64,000 nucleotides of DNA. Source: Mugil cephalus (Eukaryota; Chordata; Actinopteri; Mugiliformes; Mugilidae). Location of the stretch: contig NC_061773.1 in assembly GCF_022458985.1 (NCBI RefSeq), positions 17,766,001 through 17,830,000 on the forward strand, given 5' to 3'. Under the pieces are notes generated by a model. The model saw only the letters and a program-made list of their open reading frames with translations, ran no database searches and had not been told where the DNA came from. This document shows positions 1 through 10,244 of this stretch, one piece after another. The position numbers and the translations under genes were made by a program. Position 1 is the first letter of the stretch. Each line of letters starts with the position of its first letter.

Positions 1-581
1 TTTAGCAGAGTGGGAGTTTGAGTCTCTGTAATTAAATCTTCATTTCCAGTTTGGCAAAAAATCACTATTTAGTTGCTAATAACACCAAAAGATAACAAGC
101 TATCAGTCTGCTGAAGTCATGTTAAACCGAGAACGGTTTTGAATTTTATTTACAAAATATGGACTGAGCAATAAATACCCATACCCAAACAATTTAGTTG
201 GACAAACAAATAAAAGGGAAAGACAAAGTGATTCCAATGTATCACTTAAGTAGTGACCATGACAGGAAAGGAGAAATACCCAAGACCCAGACTGTACATA
301 ACCTAGAAGATGCATATAACTCAAATGTACCTAAATGTATTGCACTTACATAACCTACTGTTGCACATAGCCCTCTTGCATGTGTGTGTAGGTGCACCAA
401 ACAACAAGCTGAAACAAGTCCAGTTGTCCTCTTTCACAGCTTTTGTTGTGTACTTGTGGGTTTTGATGTTTTTTAATAATGACCATGTTACTGGATCAGT
501 ACAACCCTGTTAATGCTCTACAGACAGTACCTGATGTTTTCATAACGTACGTAATGTGTGGGTGTCTGTTTGTGTTGCCAG

Positions 582-2567
582 ATCCTGCGAGGTCTCCTTG
601 ACAACAGGATCCCAGACAACGGGTTCTACAGAGAGAGTGAGTCACTTCTTCTCTTCTTTACTCCTTCGCCGCTGTTCCTGTGTTATATCACCATGGCTAT
701 AGATTGTGATGACTGTTTTAAACTGTGTATGATCATTTCATGACCAGCAGTTTGGCGGGTGTAAATACATCCTCCATCTCCATGAGACAAGCACTTTCTT
801 TTGACACTGTTTATGCCTTAAGTATAAATAACTTTGAGTGAGCTATCTGAAAATTCATCTCATGTACAGGAGAGAGAATGAAGAAACTTAAGTACAGAGA
901 TCAAAACATTTTTTGTATATTAGAGGTTTGTGAGGACTGACAACAGACTGTATAAAAAGTGGACGTCATGACCGCTTCCTGTAAGTGAAGCCAAAGCACG
1001 TGTAGCTCCCCCTAGTGGCTGCCTGCAGTATTAAATCTAAAACACATACACTTTAAATACATTTTTTTAACGATAATTTCTGCCATTTTAGGGGGTAATA
1101 TAATGCTGATGAATGTTCAGGTGTCAATTTTTGTGAGAAGTTTTGTTTTATTCGGAGCTGCTGGAGATAGAGGAGGAGGAGGAGTGGAGTATTAATTAAA
1201 TGAAAACACGGGAAACTAGCATCAGTTTGAACAATGGGAGGAAGTGATCGTCTATTTTTATACAGTGTGTGGGATTGACTAGCTTTTGGAGGCTGCCTCA
1301 AGTGGATATTTGAGGAACTGCAATTCACTTAATTGGCAAAAGGGATTTCACACAAAACTGAACATCAATCTTCCTCCTTTAAATTAAAACCAACTTGCTG
1401 TCAATTTGTGGAAACTAGGCAGAAAAAAGGCATGAGCGAAAATACATTGGTGAAGGAAGCTATGTTTATGACAACCTTCATTTAAATTTACCTTCCATGT
1501 AAACTATGTATATATAACCACACGTAGTACATTTTGCTGTAGTTTATTGACTGTGTTTGTACACTGTGTATTTGTGCGCAGTGTTCATGGAGGTCGCCGG
1601 GGAGAAGTCTCGTTACTCGCTGCAAGAAAACCTGCATCTGATCAAGCCGCCCCTGCAGGTGATCTGGGGAAAGGCAGACCAGGTAAATAAAAATCAACAC
1701 AGCAATGTCATAAAGAAACTAGATATTTTTTTAATTTCTCCAATGTATTTGGGATTAGAAGGACCTAAGTATAAAAACTAAGCATCATCTTTAAACAGGA
1801 AGTAGTAGTTGTCCAATATATATATATATGACATCCTCATATGTGGACACTGGGATTATTTATTTATATTATAATAAAGTCACCCAATGTGTAACAAAAT
1901 GTAAAACAGTTTATTTTAATAACTGAAGCTAACATCTTGATATTTAGCAAGTGTAACTTCTCAGTAGTTTAGCATGTTGTATGCAAACATTTGGTTATTG
2001 ATACGAAACACAAGTCAACCTTGGTGGCTGTGTTTTCACAACTTATGGTCGACGTTACTACTTCAACACCAAATATTTTGTCTGAACAACCTCCCGTCCT
2101 ATAAATAAGAGCACAAGCGTCTATTTGATGGCCCAAAGGACAAATGACTTCTTGCTGATTACAAATATTATTTCTGGCCAGCATTAACCAAAGTATGTCT
2201 CTAGCATGACTGCTACCTGTTGCTGCCTTAAAGTGCAAGTCAAGAGCTTGTGGTTATGACATGGGAAGTCATGTGCATGACTGATGAATTCTTAGAGGGA
2301 CATGCATAAGGACTTTTCTCATGAACATGATCTGAGAGCACCGTAAATCTACACAGTGTCATTACGAGCTGCTCCTCTCTGTCTCAGGTGCTGGATGCTT
2401 CTGGGGCCACAGTGATTCAGAAGTCGCTGCCACACTGTCAGGTGGACCTACTGGACAACTGTGGTCACTCTGTGGTGTTGGAACGACCAAGAAAAGCCGC
2501 CAAGCTCATCATAGACTTCATGTCTGCGCAAGAAGTCAGCGACGAAAAGACAAAGAAACTTTCCTGA
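582..2567 (+). CDS. abhd6: abhd6, C-terminal part (last three coding exons)
   Basis: Monoacylglycerol lipase ABHD6, an integral membrane alpha/beta-hydrolase that cleaves 2-arachidonoylglycerol and other monoacylglycerols. Exons are 582-636, 1582-1682 and 2388-2567, with GT/AG borders and matching phases; the stop is TGA at 2565-2567. The joined reading gives RIPDNGFYREMFMEVAGEKS, then IWGKADQVLDASG, then NCGHSVVLERPRKAAKLIIDF, which follows the human protein closely. Two members of the catalytic triad are visible: the acidic residue in GKADQ and the histidine in CGHSVV. The nucleophilic serine (GxSxG), the membrane anchor and the N-terminus lie upstream of base 1, so the gene is partial here. 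I cannot tell whether this is a fish 'a' or 'b' paralog. Identity is supported by sequence recall and by the following gene order. Confidence 0.93.
1004..1019. promoter_or_regulatory. CTCF-like motif
   Basis: AGCTCCCCCTAGTGGC fits the vertebrate CTCF core read on the minus strand. It lies in an abhd6 intron. Binding is not shown; this is a motif match only. Confidence 0.4.
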
Positions 2568-3035
2568 AGAAAAAGTTTACACTTAAAAAACACCGATCCC
2601 CAACCTCACAATGGAGGATGAAGATGATGTACAGTTATGAAGCTGTGGTGATTTCATAGATTGATAAAAGAGATTTATACAAAGATATTCCTGAAGTTTT
2701 TATGATGTTGGTTCACGCACAGTGTTACACAGGAGCTGCTCACAGTTTTAGACGTCAGGGTTATCTAATATCATTCCATGTTTGAATTTTGCACATTTTC
2801 TTTCAGAAAACTGTAGAAACCTGTATTACAGTCTTTCAGTGACTTTTTATGAGTAACATTTACGTCTGAGACAGAATATTTAACTTTACAAAAAAGTACA
2901 GTAACATTCAGAAAACACACAACTCACAAAACATGTAAGCCACTGAATGTCAATGATTTGTCTGATTTATGTGTGATTTTTATTAACTATGTGGATACTG
3001 CTAATTTGAACACCTTCATGGACTACAGGATTAAA
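2568..3035 (+). other. abhd6: abhd6 3' UTR and likely poly(A) region
   Basis: AT-rich, no coding potential. An ATTAAA hexamer at 3030-3035, followed by T-rich sequence, is the best poly(A) signal after the stop codon. The exact end is inferred. Confidence 0.4.
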
Positions 3036-3758
3036 ACTGGTTTTACTGACTTTGACTGTTGACTTTTTTTTACTCAACTGAAGGAAAAAATATATTGAAT
3101 ATTTATTTGAATTCAGCCAAAACAGCAAAACTTTATAAGATATATATCTACAGCACGTGTACTATTGGCCCATCAGAAGTGCAAAGAATCAAAATAGAGA
3201 GGAGATAATGGCTGCACATTTTTATTGTCATTATTTCACATGAAGGATAAGACAATCCTTTATTTAACTCACAGTGGGGAAATTTGCAGTGTTGCAGCAA
3301 CTGACAGTTTAATGGCTGTGTACACAGAAGATAAAAAAAGCAAACATTAAATAAGAAATGTTGAAATTTTGAATTTGTCCTGCAATACCTGAACGCAACA
3401 CATTTCACCACTGTAGTGTAAGTGCAGATAAAAGAATGTTGCTGCTTATTTTGCTAGAATCAGTTTCTACATTAAGTCCCACCTCAACTTCACATTGTTT
3501 TTCTTTCAGACGTTATTACAATCCGTGAAAATCAATCAATATCTTAATGTTCCAATATTGTGCTTTGTTGGAGAGATTATCTTTCTAAATATTTGAAAGT
3601 CTGGCTTTTATTTAATTGCTTCTATCAATTGTCAAATGTTGCCATCAAATGAAGGCTATTAATTGACAAAAACAAATATGGACTCATCGTAATTCGTTGT
3701 TTTTCGGTATTTGTAACGGAGTGATACCTCTTGTTTTAGTCCCCTCCTCTTTCGTGTG
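3036..3758. other. abhd6-rpp14 intergenic spacer
   Basis: AT-rich spacer. I see no coding exon, RNA gene or recognisable repeat before the GC-richer rpp14 promoter. Confidence 0.5.
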
Positions 3759-3790
3759 TGCGCATGCGCCGGTGTGGAGGGGCGGAAGTG
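3759..3790 (+). promoter_or_regulatory. rpp14: rpp14/htd2 core promoter with NRF1 and ETS-like sites
   Basis: TGCGCATGCGC at 3759-3769 is a perfect palindromic NRF1 site. A GGAAGTG (ETS/GABPA-like) follows at 3784-3790. This TATA-less combination is typical of housekeeping and mitochondrial-function genes. It suits a transcript that encodes both an RNase P subunit and a mitochondrial enzyme. Confidence 0.65.
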
Positions 3791-3860
3791 CGGGTTGAAA
3801 GTTTTCATGGACGCTTACAGCTTCTTGACACGCTTCCACTGGTCCACGCTGATGTTGCTG
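3790..3860 (+). other. rpp14: rpp14 non-coding first exon (approximate 5' end)
   Basis: A strong donor (CTG|GTGAGT) at 3861 ends this exon. The next exon begins at 4611 after ATGTCTCCAG. The exon holds an upstream ATG at 3807 that opens a 23-codon frame across the splice, ending at TGA 4626-4628. The transcription start is inferred from the promoter motifs. Confidence 0.55.
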
Positions 3861-4653
3861 GTGAGTGAAATGCTTCTTCTTTAATTGTATATAATCTCAA
3901 ATAACAGATAGAGTGTACTGGCTGTTAGTCGTTGAGCAGCTAGCATAGCTTAGGCTAGCGTCCTCACCCAGCTACTGTTTGACCTTATGTCGTAGTTTCA
4001 TTCTGCAAAGGTTGAAGCTACAAGGTGTCTAATCCTGTTTACATAGAATTTCAGACGTGTGGAGTCTGCAAATAATATTGACAAAAATGTTGAAGTATTT
4101 ACGTTTATTCTGGGTTTTAGCTGACTGTCTTGCTAACCAAGCTTATTGTTTTCTTTTTTGTGTGTATGTGTAAAAAATAACTGAAAAAAGAGGCTTTTAT
4201 AATGTGAATTCAGTGTTTGTAAATTCTGTATGAACAGCAAGTTTGTATTTGTCCAGCTTAAACATTAATAACACCTTTAATTTTATTTCTTTGTTCACAG
4301 AAATTATCTTATTTATTAATACAGTCTATGGCTGCAACCTATTAGTGACTGATATGCTGATTATTTCCTTTTATTTATTTGTTTCTCAAACATACAGTCT
4401 TAGAAAATACATATGTATTACAAAAGAATTTGGAAAAATAATTTTGAGTTAAATTACATTAAATTGGCAGTAAAATAACAATATTTGTATCTTTGACTGT
4501 CACTGTGACAAAATAAAACATGTGAAGACGTCACGTTGGCTTTTATCGACCCTATAACAACAAACACGCTCCAACTGTTGACCTGTCGACCTGTTCTTTA
4601 ATGTCTCCAGTGTTTTGCGGATGAGTGAACAGATCCACTGATGCTCCAGTAGA

Positions 4654-6231
4654 ATGAGTCACGACGATAAGAAGGAAGAATTTGTTTACCAGCGGGTTGT
4701 GTTGAAGAACGCCTCGCCGTACCACTACTTGAAGGTCTGCCTGTAAGTGACCGTTTGTTTTGTGTTTCACTGTCTTTAATCAAGTCGAACACATCTGTCG
4801 CTCGCTCTAATACCAGGACGTTGTTTCTGTGTTTAGTGTACTGGAGGATGAGACAACCAGACTGAGTGCTGTAGAACTGAAGCAGTTCATCATCACGGGC
4901 CTGCACAGTCTGTATGGAGAGGTGAGATCATAGACATGGTCAACTCAAGTCATCCATTTCTTTGTAGCTGACAGTTGGTCACTCTTATGTATTTTCCCAC
5001 CACAAACGTCTCAGATTGAAGCAAACAGCACATAAAAATATAGCTAGTGCATGATCCCTCCTGAGAAAACGCTTGTGGGTCTGGGTTCATCTGATGCTCC
5101 AAGCCACTATCACCTTGTCAATGTGTGTGTGTGCACTATGTAAATAAAAGACCATTAACTATTTATCTGCAAGATGAATTTGGTCGGCATTCACTGTGGT
5201 TCTTGATACCTATCCATACGTGCGTCATCAATATTAAGGTTTAATAGCAGGTGAAGCTACTGTATTAAACAAGGCAGCTCCTCTACTAAACAAGACAGAT
5301 CAGTTGGAAGTTGCGTTGTAGCTTTAACCATTGTCATTTATCGAGCACAATTTACCCACCTTTTATTTGACTCTGCTAACCCTTAATAACCTGGAGGTGA
5401 AGCCATATACTTCACCCGAGTGACCCGGTCCTTCTTATGCTCTTCTGCATGTGGCTGAATGAGATAAAGTTTGGCTGAATTAATTAAACAAACTAACAGC
5501 AGGGGAATTAATAATGGAAATAATTATCTGCACACGATGTCTTGTTGTGTTTGAGGCTTTTTCTCTTTAGTAGGATGCCGCTGAACCGCTGAAGAGTTTT
5601 TTAATCTTCTTCATGAATTTCCGTACATGTGCTTCAGGTGGGAGCGGCGTTGACTTTTGACGTGTTGAAGTACAATGAAAACTCCCTGACCGCTCATCTT
5701 CGTGTGCACAGCAGGTGAGCTTCAGTCAACATCAGCGGCATCTCACACCATCTGTAACGAAGCTAACTTGCCTGTTTGTGCTTGTTTGTTTTCAGAGGTT
5801 TGGTGAAGCTGTGGAGCTCCCTGACTCTTCAGGGCTCCTACCAGGACCAGGCCTGTGCCTTCAGAGTGCTGCAGGTCAGTCAGGAAAGACCTCCTTCCTA
5901 TCAGCCGCCCCTCCCACACACATACTGCCAAGAAGATTATCTGTGCTGTCAGCCACACATATAAAGAAATAGGGGTGAAATAGAGAAAAACACGCACCCA
6001 TCGTCTGTCGCTGATTAGTTCTTGGTGTTGACTTAATTTCTTTTCACTTTCGTTTTGACATTCGACGGTCGTTTTGATTGAGTTTACACCAGTCAGCAGT
6101 CGTATGGATCCAGACGTATTCGTGCTTTACAAACAACTTGAATGTTAACGCTCGTCCTCTCTTGCTGCCTTCAGGTGTCTCCGTTCCTTCTAGCGCTCAC
6201 GGGAAACAGTCGGGATCTGCAGCTCAACTGA
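4654..6231 (+). CDS. rpp14: rpp14, ribonuclease P protein subunit p14
   Basis: Small protein subunit of nuclear RNase P/MRP, the tRNA 5'-leader processing enzyme. Coding exons are 4654-4742, 4837-4921, 5638-5714, 5796-5874 and 6175-6231. All borders are GT/AG and all phases agree; the product is 128 aa (human about 124). Diagnostic stretches are [11 protein letters not shown] near the N-terminus, [16 protein letters not shown]-like sequence at the exon 4 start ([19 protein letters not shown]) and [18 protein letters not shown] at the C-terminus. ATG 4654 is chosen because human homology starts soon after it and it has A at -3. The stop TGA (6229-6231) lies 5 bases before the htd2 ATG on the same exon. 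Exons 3-5 recur at 8048-8641. Confidence 0.95.
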
Positions 6232-6236
6232 TCAGG

Positions 6237-6701
6237 ATGAGCTTCTTATGGAAAAGACTCTCTTCCATCCCAGCGGCTCTTCCCCTCAGCCGGCTGCTCC
6301 ACGTGGGCCAGCGAGCCTCTCTATCCAGAGCTTTCTTCGCCCGCGACCTGGAGCTGTTCGCCGAGCTGACCGGCGACACCAACCCCCTCCACCTGGACCC
6401 GGTCTACGCCAGCACCACTTCCTTCGAGAGGCCCATCGTGCACGGCGTCCTCATCAACGGCCTGATGTCGGCCGTGCTCGGCACCAAGATGCCCGGCCGC
6501 GGCTGCGTCTTCTTGTACCAGGAGATCCACTTCCCGGCGCCGCTCTACGTCGGGGAGGAGGTGCTGGCCGAGGCCGAGGTCCGCAAGATGAAGATGTCGT
6601 TTGCCTTCATCGCCGTGACGTGCTCGGTCAAGGACAAAGTGGTGATGAAAGGGGAGGTGATGGTGATGATGCCCGATGAGCAGCAGCAGCAGAAGGAGTG
6701 A
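6237..6701 (+). CDS. htd2: htd2, 3-hydroxyacyl-thioester dehydratase type 2 (copy 1)
   Basis: Mitochondrial 3-hydroxyacyl-ACP dehydratase of type II fatty-acid synthesis, the pathway that supplies octanoate for lipoate. It is a single-exon frame of 154 aa in the last exon of the rpp14 mRNA. A basic, Ser/Arg/Leu-rich N-terminus fits a mitochondrial presequence. The hotdog-fold hydratase-2 motif is present as [18 protein letters not shown], with the catalytic Asp and His (GDxNPxH). It continues with [20 protein letters not shown] and [15 protein letters not shown]. The start is ATG 6237, five bases after the rpp14 stop, with A at -3. The rpp14-htd2 bicistronic arrangement is known in vertebrates. 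A likely poly(A) signal ATTAAA is at 6946-6951. Human HTD2 is slightly longer (about 168 aa). Confidence 0.95.
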   Translation: MSFLWKRLSSIPAALPLSRLLHVGQRASLSRAFFARDLELFAELTGDTNPLHLDPVYASTTSFERPIVHGVLINGLMSAVLGTKMPGRGCVFLYQEIHFPAPLYVGEEVLAEAEVRKMKMSFAFIAVTCSVKDKVVMKGEVMVMMPDEQQQQKE

Positions 6702-6951
6702 GAACGGGAGGTGGTGGGGACGAAGGCCACGGTCAGATGATGTAGCTCTGCATCTCCCGAAACAGCTTTTCCACACAATGGAGTTTGACTATGAAAAAAG
6801 AAAAAGTCCTTATCGACGCAACAGAGACTTCAGTTAGCTGATAATTTATTGTTTAGTATTTTTAATTTGTCAGCTCTGCCCCGTTGTTTGAACATCGTGT
6901 GAAATGTTTTGTGAAGAACGAAACATGCAGTTATGTTTGGAATTTATTAAA
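6702..6951 (+). other. htd2: rpp14/htd2 3' UTR, copy 1
   Basis: Non-coding sequence after the htd2 stop, ending at an ATTAAA at 6946-6951 followed by GT-rich sequence. Duplicated at 9112-9361. Confidence 0.5.
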
Positions 6952-7321
6952 TCTGTTCGTGTTTTATTGTCATGAGTCTTCACTCATTTCTGTTACCTTT
7001 TTACTTTAATTGTTCAACTTTTGTGATTTTGACCCTACTGCAATGTAATTAAGTGAGAGTAACACTTAATTGTTGTGGCACCTGAGTAACGTTGGTTTCC
7101 ACCTGCTGAGGACTGATATAGAGAGGTGTGTTTTATTTATTATTTCATTTTGGTTTATTTTGTAGGTGGGCTTGATGCTGTTGTTTTTAATAATCTTGTT
7201 AAATAATTTTATTGTAATAGAATGACCTTAAAATTTTTTTGCAAATAAATTAGAAAATGTTCTGCACCATTATGGCAATGATCTGTGGTTGAAGCATCTA
7301 TAGATAATTTTTTACGGTTAT

Positions 7322-7322
7322 T

Positions 7323-7383
<61 letters not shown>

Positions 7384-7384
7384 T
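7322..7384 (+). repeat. (GATA)n microsatellite
   Basis: About 15 uninterrupted GATA/TAGA units. The corresponding site in the second unit (about 9768-9796) is much shorter, so tract length differs between the two copies. Confidence 0.95.
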
Positions 7385-7695
7385 ACTTTATTTATTTAGA
7401 TACTTTACTGATCCCACAAGGAAAGTCATTGTGATTTTCAAATAGAACTGAATCCAAAAAGTCAAAACAGGTCTTAAATGTCTCATCTCAACTATAAACA
7501 CTGGTCCCCTAGTGGGTACACGCTGGACAAGTCTCCAGTCTATCACAGGGCTAACACAGAGGATCAGACAATTCGCCATTCACACTCACTCCTATGGCCA
7601 ATTTAGAATCACCAAACTCCACACAGAGAGGCCCTGGTCGAACCAAGAGATGAGGCCTCAGTGATAACTACCACAACACCGTGCTACCCAGGTCT
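7385..7695 (-). mobile_element. tRNA-like SINE-type repeat, copy 1
   Basis: Read on the minus strand, it starts with a GGTAGCACGGTG-like head and has GGTTCGACCAGG, a match to a Pol III B box. It then runs through sequence commonly seen in fish introns (GGAGTTTGGTGATTCTAAATTGG, GTTAGCCCTGTGATAGACTGG). The adjoining TACTTTACTGATCCCACAAGG resembles the 3' tail of fish LINE-type repeats. I do not name the family. Confidence 0.55.
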
Positions 7696-7822
7696 TAAAT
7701 GTCTGCAATATAAAATATAAGATAAAATACATATATGTTTTATTTTATATATTTTTGTGTTTTTTTTGTTTGTTTTGTTTTTTAAAATCTCACTGATAGT
7801 CATATTCAGTTACTCCTCCAGA

Positions 7823-7869
7823 CCAGCAGGCGGCGGTGACGCCTGTTCACGTGGTTTCCCAAAATCCAA
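7823..7869 (+). promoter_or_regulatory. displaced fragment of the pxk upstream region
   Basis: Contains a CTCF-like CCAGCAGGCGGCGGT (7823-7837), an E-box CACGTG (7848-7853) and one CCAAT. It is the same as the sequence just upstream of the pxk promoter at 10245-10292, but here it sits directly before the second rpp14/htd2 copy. The CRE (TGACGTCA) found before pxk is absent. Confidence 0.55.
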
Positions 7870-8047
7870 TGAGATAAAGTTTGGCTGAATTAATTAAACA
7901 AACTAACAGCAGGGGAATTAATAATGGAAATAATTATCTGCACACGACGTGTTGTTGTGTTTGAGGCTTTTTCTCTTTAGTAGGATGCCGCTGAACCGCT
8001 GAAGAGTTTTTTAATCTTCTTCATGAATTTCCGTACATGTGCTTCAG

Positions 8048-8641
8048 GTGGGAGCGGCGTTGACTTTTGACGTGTTGAAGTACGATGAAAACTCCCTGAC
8101 CGCTCATCTTCGTGTGCACAGCAGGTGAGCTTCAGTCAACATCAGCGGCATCTCACACCATCTGTAACGAAGCTAACTTGCCTGTTTGTGCTTGTTTGTT
8201 TTCAGAGGTTTGGTAAAGCTGTGGAGCTCCCTGACTCTTCAGGGCTCCTACCAGGACCAGGCCTGTGCCTTCAGAGTGCTGCAGGTCAGTCAGGAAAGAC
8301 CTCCTTCCTATCAGCCGCCCCTCCCACACACATACTGCCAAGAAGATTATCTGTGCTGTCAGCCACACATATAAAGAAATAGGGGTGAAATAGAGAAAAA
8401 CACGCACCCATCGTCTGTCGCTGATTAGTTCTTGGTGTTGACTTAATTTTTTTTCACTTTCGTTTTGACATTCGACAGTCGTTTTGATTGAGTTTACACC
8501 AGTCAGCAGTCGTATGGATCCAGACGTATTCGTGCTTTACAAACAACTTGAATGTTAACGCTCGTCCTCTCTTGCTGCCTTCAGGTGTCTCCGTTCCTTC
8601 TAGCGCTCACGGGAAACAGTCGGGATCTGCAGCTCAACTGA
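8048..8641 (+). pseudogene. rpp14 partial second copy (exons 3-5 only)
   Basis: Duplicate of rpp14 exons 3-5 at 8048-8124, 8206-8284 and 8585-8641, with all splice sites kept. It lacks the promoter, the 5' UTR and the first two coding exons, so alone it cannot make RPP14. Exon 3 differs by one residue (YDEN here, YNEN in copy 1); exon 4 has one silent change (GTG to GTA); exon 5 is identical. Because exon phases match, splicing from rpp14 exon 2 (donor at 4922) into 8048 would also give a full-length RPP14 with an alternative 3' end. Whether that happens cannot be seen here. Confidence 0.85.
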
Positions 8642-8646
8642 TCAGG

Positions 8647-9111
8647 ATGAGCTTCTTATGGAAAAGACTCTCTTCCATCCCAGCGACTCTTCCCCTAAGC
8701 CGGCTGCTCCACGTGGGCCAGCGAGCCTCTCTATCCAGAGCTTTCTTCGCCCGCGACTTGGAGCTGTTCGCCAAGCTGACCGGCGACACCAACCCCCTCC
8801 ACCTGGACCCGGTCTACGCCAGCACCACTTCCTTCGAGAGGCCCATCGTGCACGGCGTCCTCATCAACGGCCTGATGTCGGCCGTGCTCGGCACCAAGAT
8901 GCCCGGCCGCGGCTGCGTCTTCTTGTACCAGGAGATCCACTTCCCGGCGCCGCTCTACGTCGGGGAGGAGGTGCTGGCCGAGGCCGAGGTCCGCAAGATG
9001 AAGATGTCGTTCGCCTTCATCGCCGTGACGTGCTCGGTCAAGGACAAGGTGGTGATGAAAGGGGAGGTGATGGTGATGATGCCCGATGAGCAGCAGCAGC
9101 AGAAGGAGTGA
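8647..9111 (+). CDS. htd2 second copy (intact frame)
   Basis: A 154-codon frame duplicated from htd2, with start and stop in the same places. I see two amino-acid differences: Ala to Thr in the presequence region (PATLPL) and Glu to Lys just before the active-site motif ([12 protein letters not shown]). The catalytic GDTNPLH motif is intact. Glu at that place matches the human sequence as I recall it, so Lys is probably the derived state. No first exon or NRF1-type promoter is duplicated. Expression would need read-through from rpp14, alternative splicing, or the displaced pxk-type promoter fragment at 7823-7869. It could be a young functional paralog, an alternative 3' end, or an assembly duplicate. 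Confidence 0.75.
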   Translation: MSFLWKRLSSIPATLPLSRLLHVGQRASLSRAFFARDLELFAKLTGDTNPLHLDPVYASTTSFERPIVHGVLINGLMSAVLGTKMPGRGCVFLYQEIHFPAPLYVGEEVLAEAEVRKMKMSFAFIAVTCSVKDKVVMKGEVMVMMPDEQQQQKE

Positions 9112-9361
9112 GAACGGGAGGTGGTGGGGACGAAGGCCACGGTCAGATGATGTAGCTCTGCATCTCCCGAAACAGCTTTTCCACACAATGGAGTTTGACT
9201 ATGAAAAAAGAAAAGGTCCTTATCGACGCAACAGAGACTTCAGTTAGCTGATAATTTATTGTTTAGTATTTTTAATTTGTCAGCTCTGCCCCGTTGTTTG
9301 AACATCGTGTGAAATGTTTTGTGAAGAACGAAACATGCAGTTATGTTTGGAATTTATTAAA
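9112..9361 (+). other. rpp14/htd2 3' UTR, copy 2
   Basis: Near-identical to 6702-6951, with the same ATTAAA hexamer at its end. Confidence 0.45.
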
Positions 9362-9799
9362 TCTGTTCGTGTTTTATTGTCATGAGTCTTCACTCATTTC
9401 TGTTACCTTTTTACTTTAATTGTTCAACTTTTGTGATTTTGACCCTACTGCAATGTAATTAAGTGAGAGTAACACTTGAATTGTTGTGGCACCTGAGTAA
9501 CGTTGGTTTCCACCTGCAGAGGACTGATATAGAGAGGTGTGTTTTATTTATTATTTCATTTTGGTTTATTTTGTAGGTGGGCTTGATGCTGTTGTTTTTA
9601 ATAATCCAAATAAATAATTAAATAATAATAAATAATAATAAAGTTAAATAATTTTATTGTAATAGAATGACCTTAAAATTTTTTTGCAAATAAATTAGAA
9701 AATGTTCTGCACCATTATGGCAATGATCTGTGGTTGAAGCATCTATAGATAATTTTTTATGGTTATTTAGATAGATAGGTAGATAGATAGATAGATTAC

Positions 9800-10118
9800 T
9801 TTACTTACTTTATTTATTTAGATACTTTACTGATCCCACAAGGAAAGTCATTGTGATTTTCAAATAGAACTGAATCCAAAAAGTCAAAACAGGTCTTAAA
9901 TGTCTCATCTCAACTATAAACACTGGTCCCCTAGTGGGTACACGCTGGACAAGTCTCCAGTCTATCACAGGGCTAACACAGAGGATCAGACAATTCGCCA
10001 TTCACACGCACTCCTATGGCCAATTTAGAATCACCAAACTCCACACAGAGAGGCCCTGGTCGAACCAAGAGGTGAGGCCTCAGTGATAACTACCACAACA
10101 CCGTGCTACCCAGGTCTT
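9800..10118 (-). mobile_element. tRNA-like SINE-type repeat, copy 2
   Basis: Duplicate of the 7385-7695 repeat, copied with the 2.4-kb unit and not inserted independently. It has the same neighbours and nearly the same sequence. Confidence 0.55.
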
Positions 10119-10244
10119 AAATGTCTGCAATATAAAACATAAGATAAAATACATATATGTTTTATTTTATATATTTTTGTGTTTTTTTTGTTTGTTTTGT
10201 TTTTTAAAATCTCACTGATAGTCATATTCAGTTACTCCTCCAGA

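Larger units (their letters stand above)
5459..7868 (+). repeat. 2.4-kb tandem direct repeat, unit 1
   Basis: Runs from rpp14 intron 2 through rpp14 exons 3-5, htd2, its 3' UTR, a GATA microsatellite and a SINE-like repeat, and ends in sequence homologous to the region just upstream of the pxk promoter. The next unit begins directly at 7869 (AATGAGATAAAG in both). Within the gene part the offset is exactly 2410 bases, with only scattered substitutions. Confidence 0.95.

Noticed and set aside
6078-6236. In-frame upstream extension of htd2 from an ATG at 6078
   Set aside because: It covers rpp14 intron 4 and the rpp14 last exon out of frame. The conserved protein starts at ATG 6237.
6248-6776. 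Long open frames in other frames and on the minus strand of htd2, repeated at 8658-9186
   Set aside because: Shadows of the GC-rich htd2 coding sequence. The true frame has the hydratase motif and a conserved start.
7322-7384. GATA/TATC tracts considered as CRISPR-like or regulatory arrays
   Set aside because: They are simple tetranucleotide microsatellites without spacers. The organism is a vertebrate.
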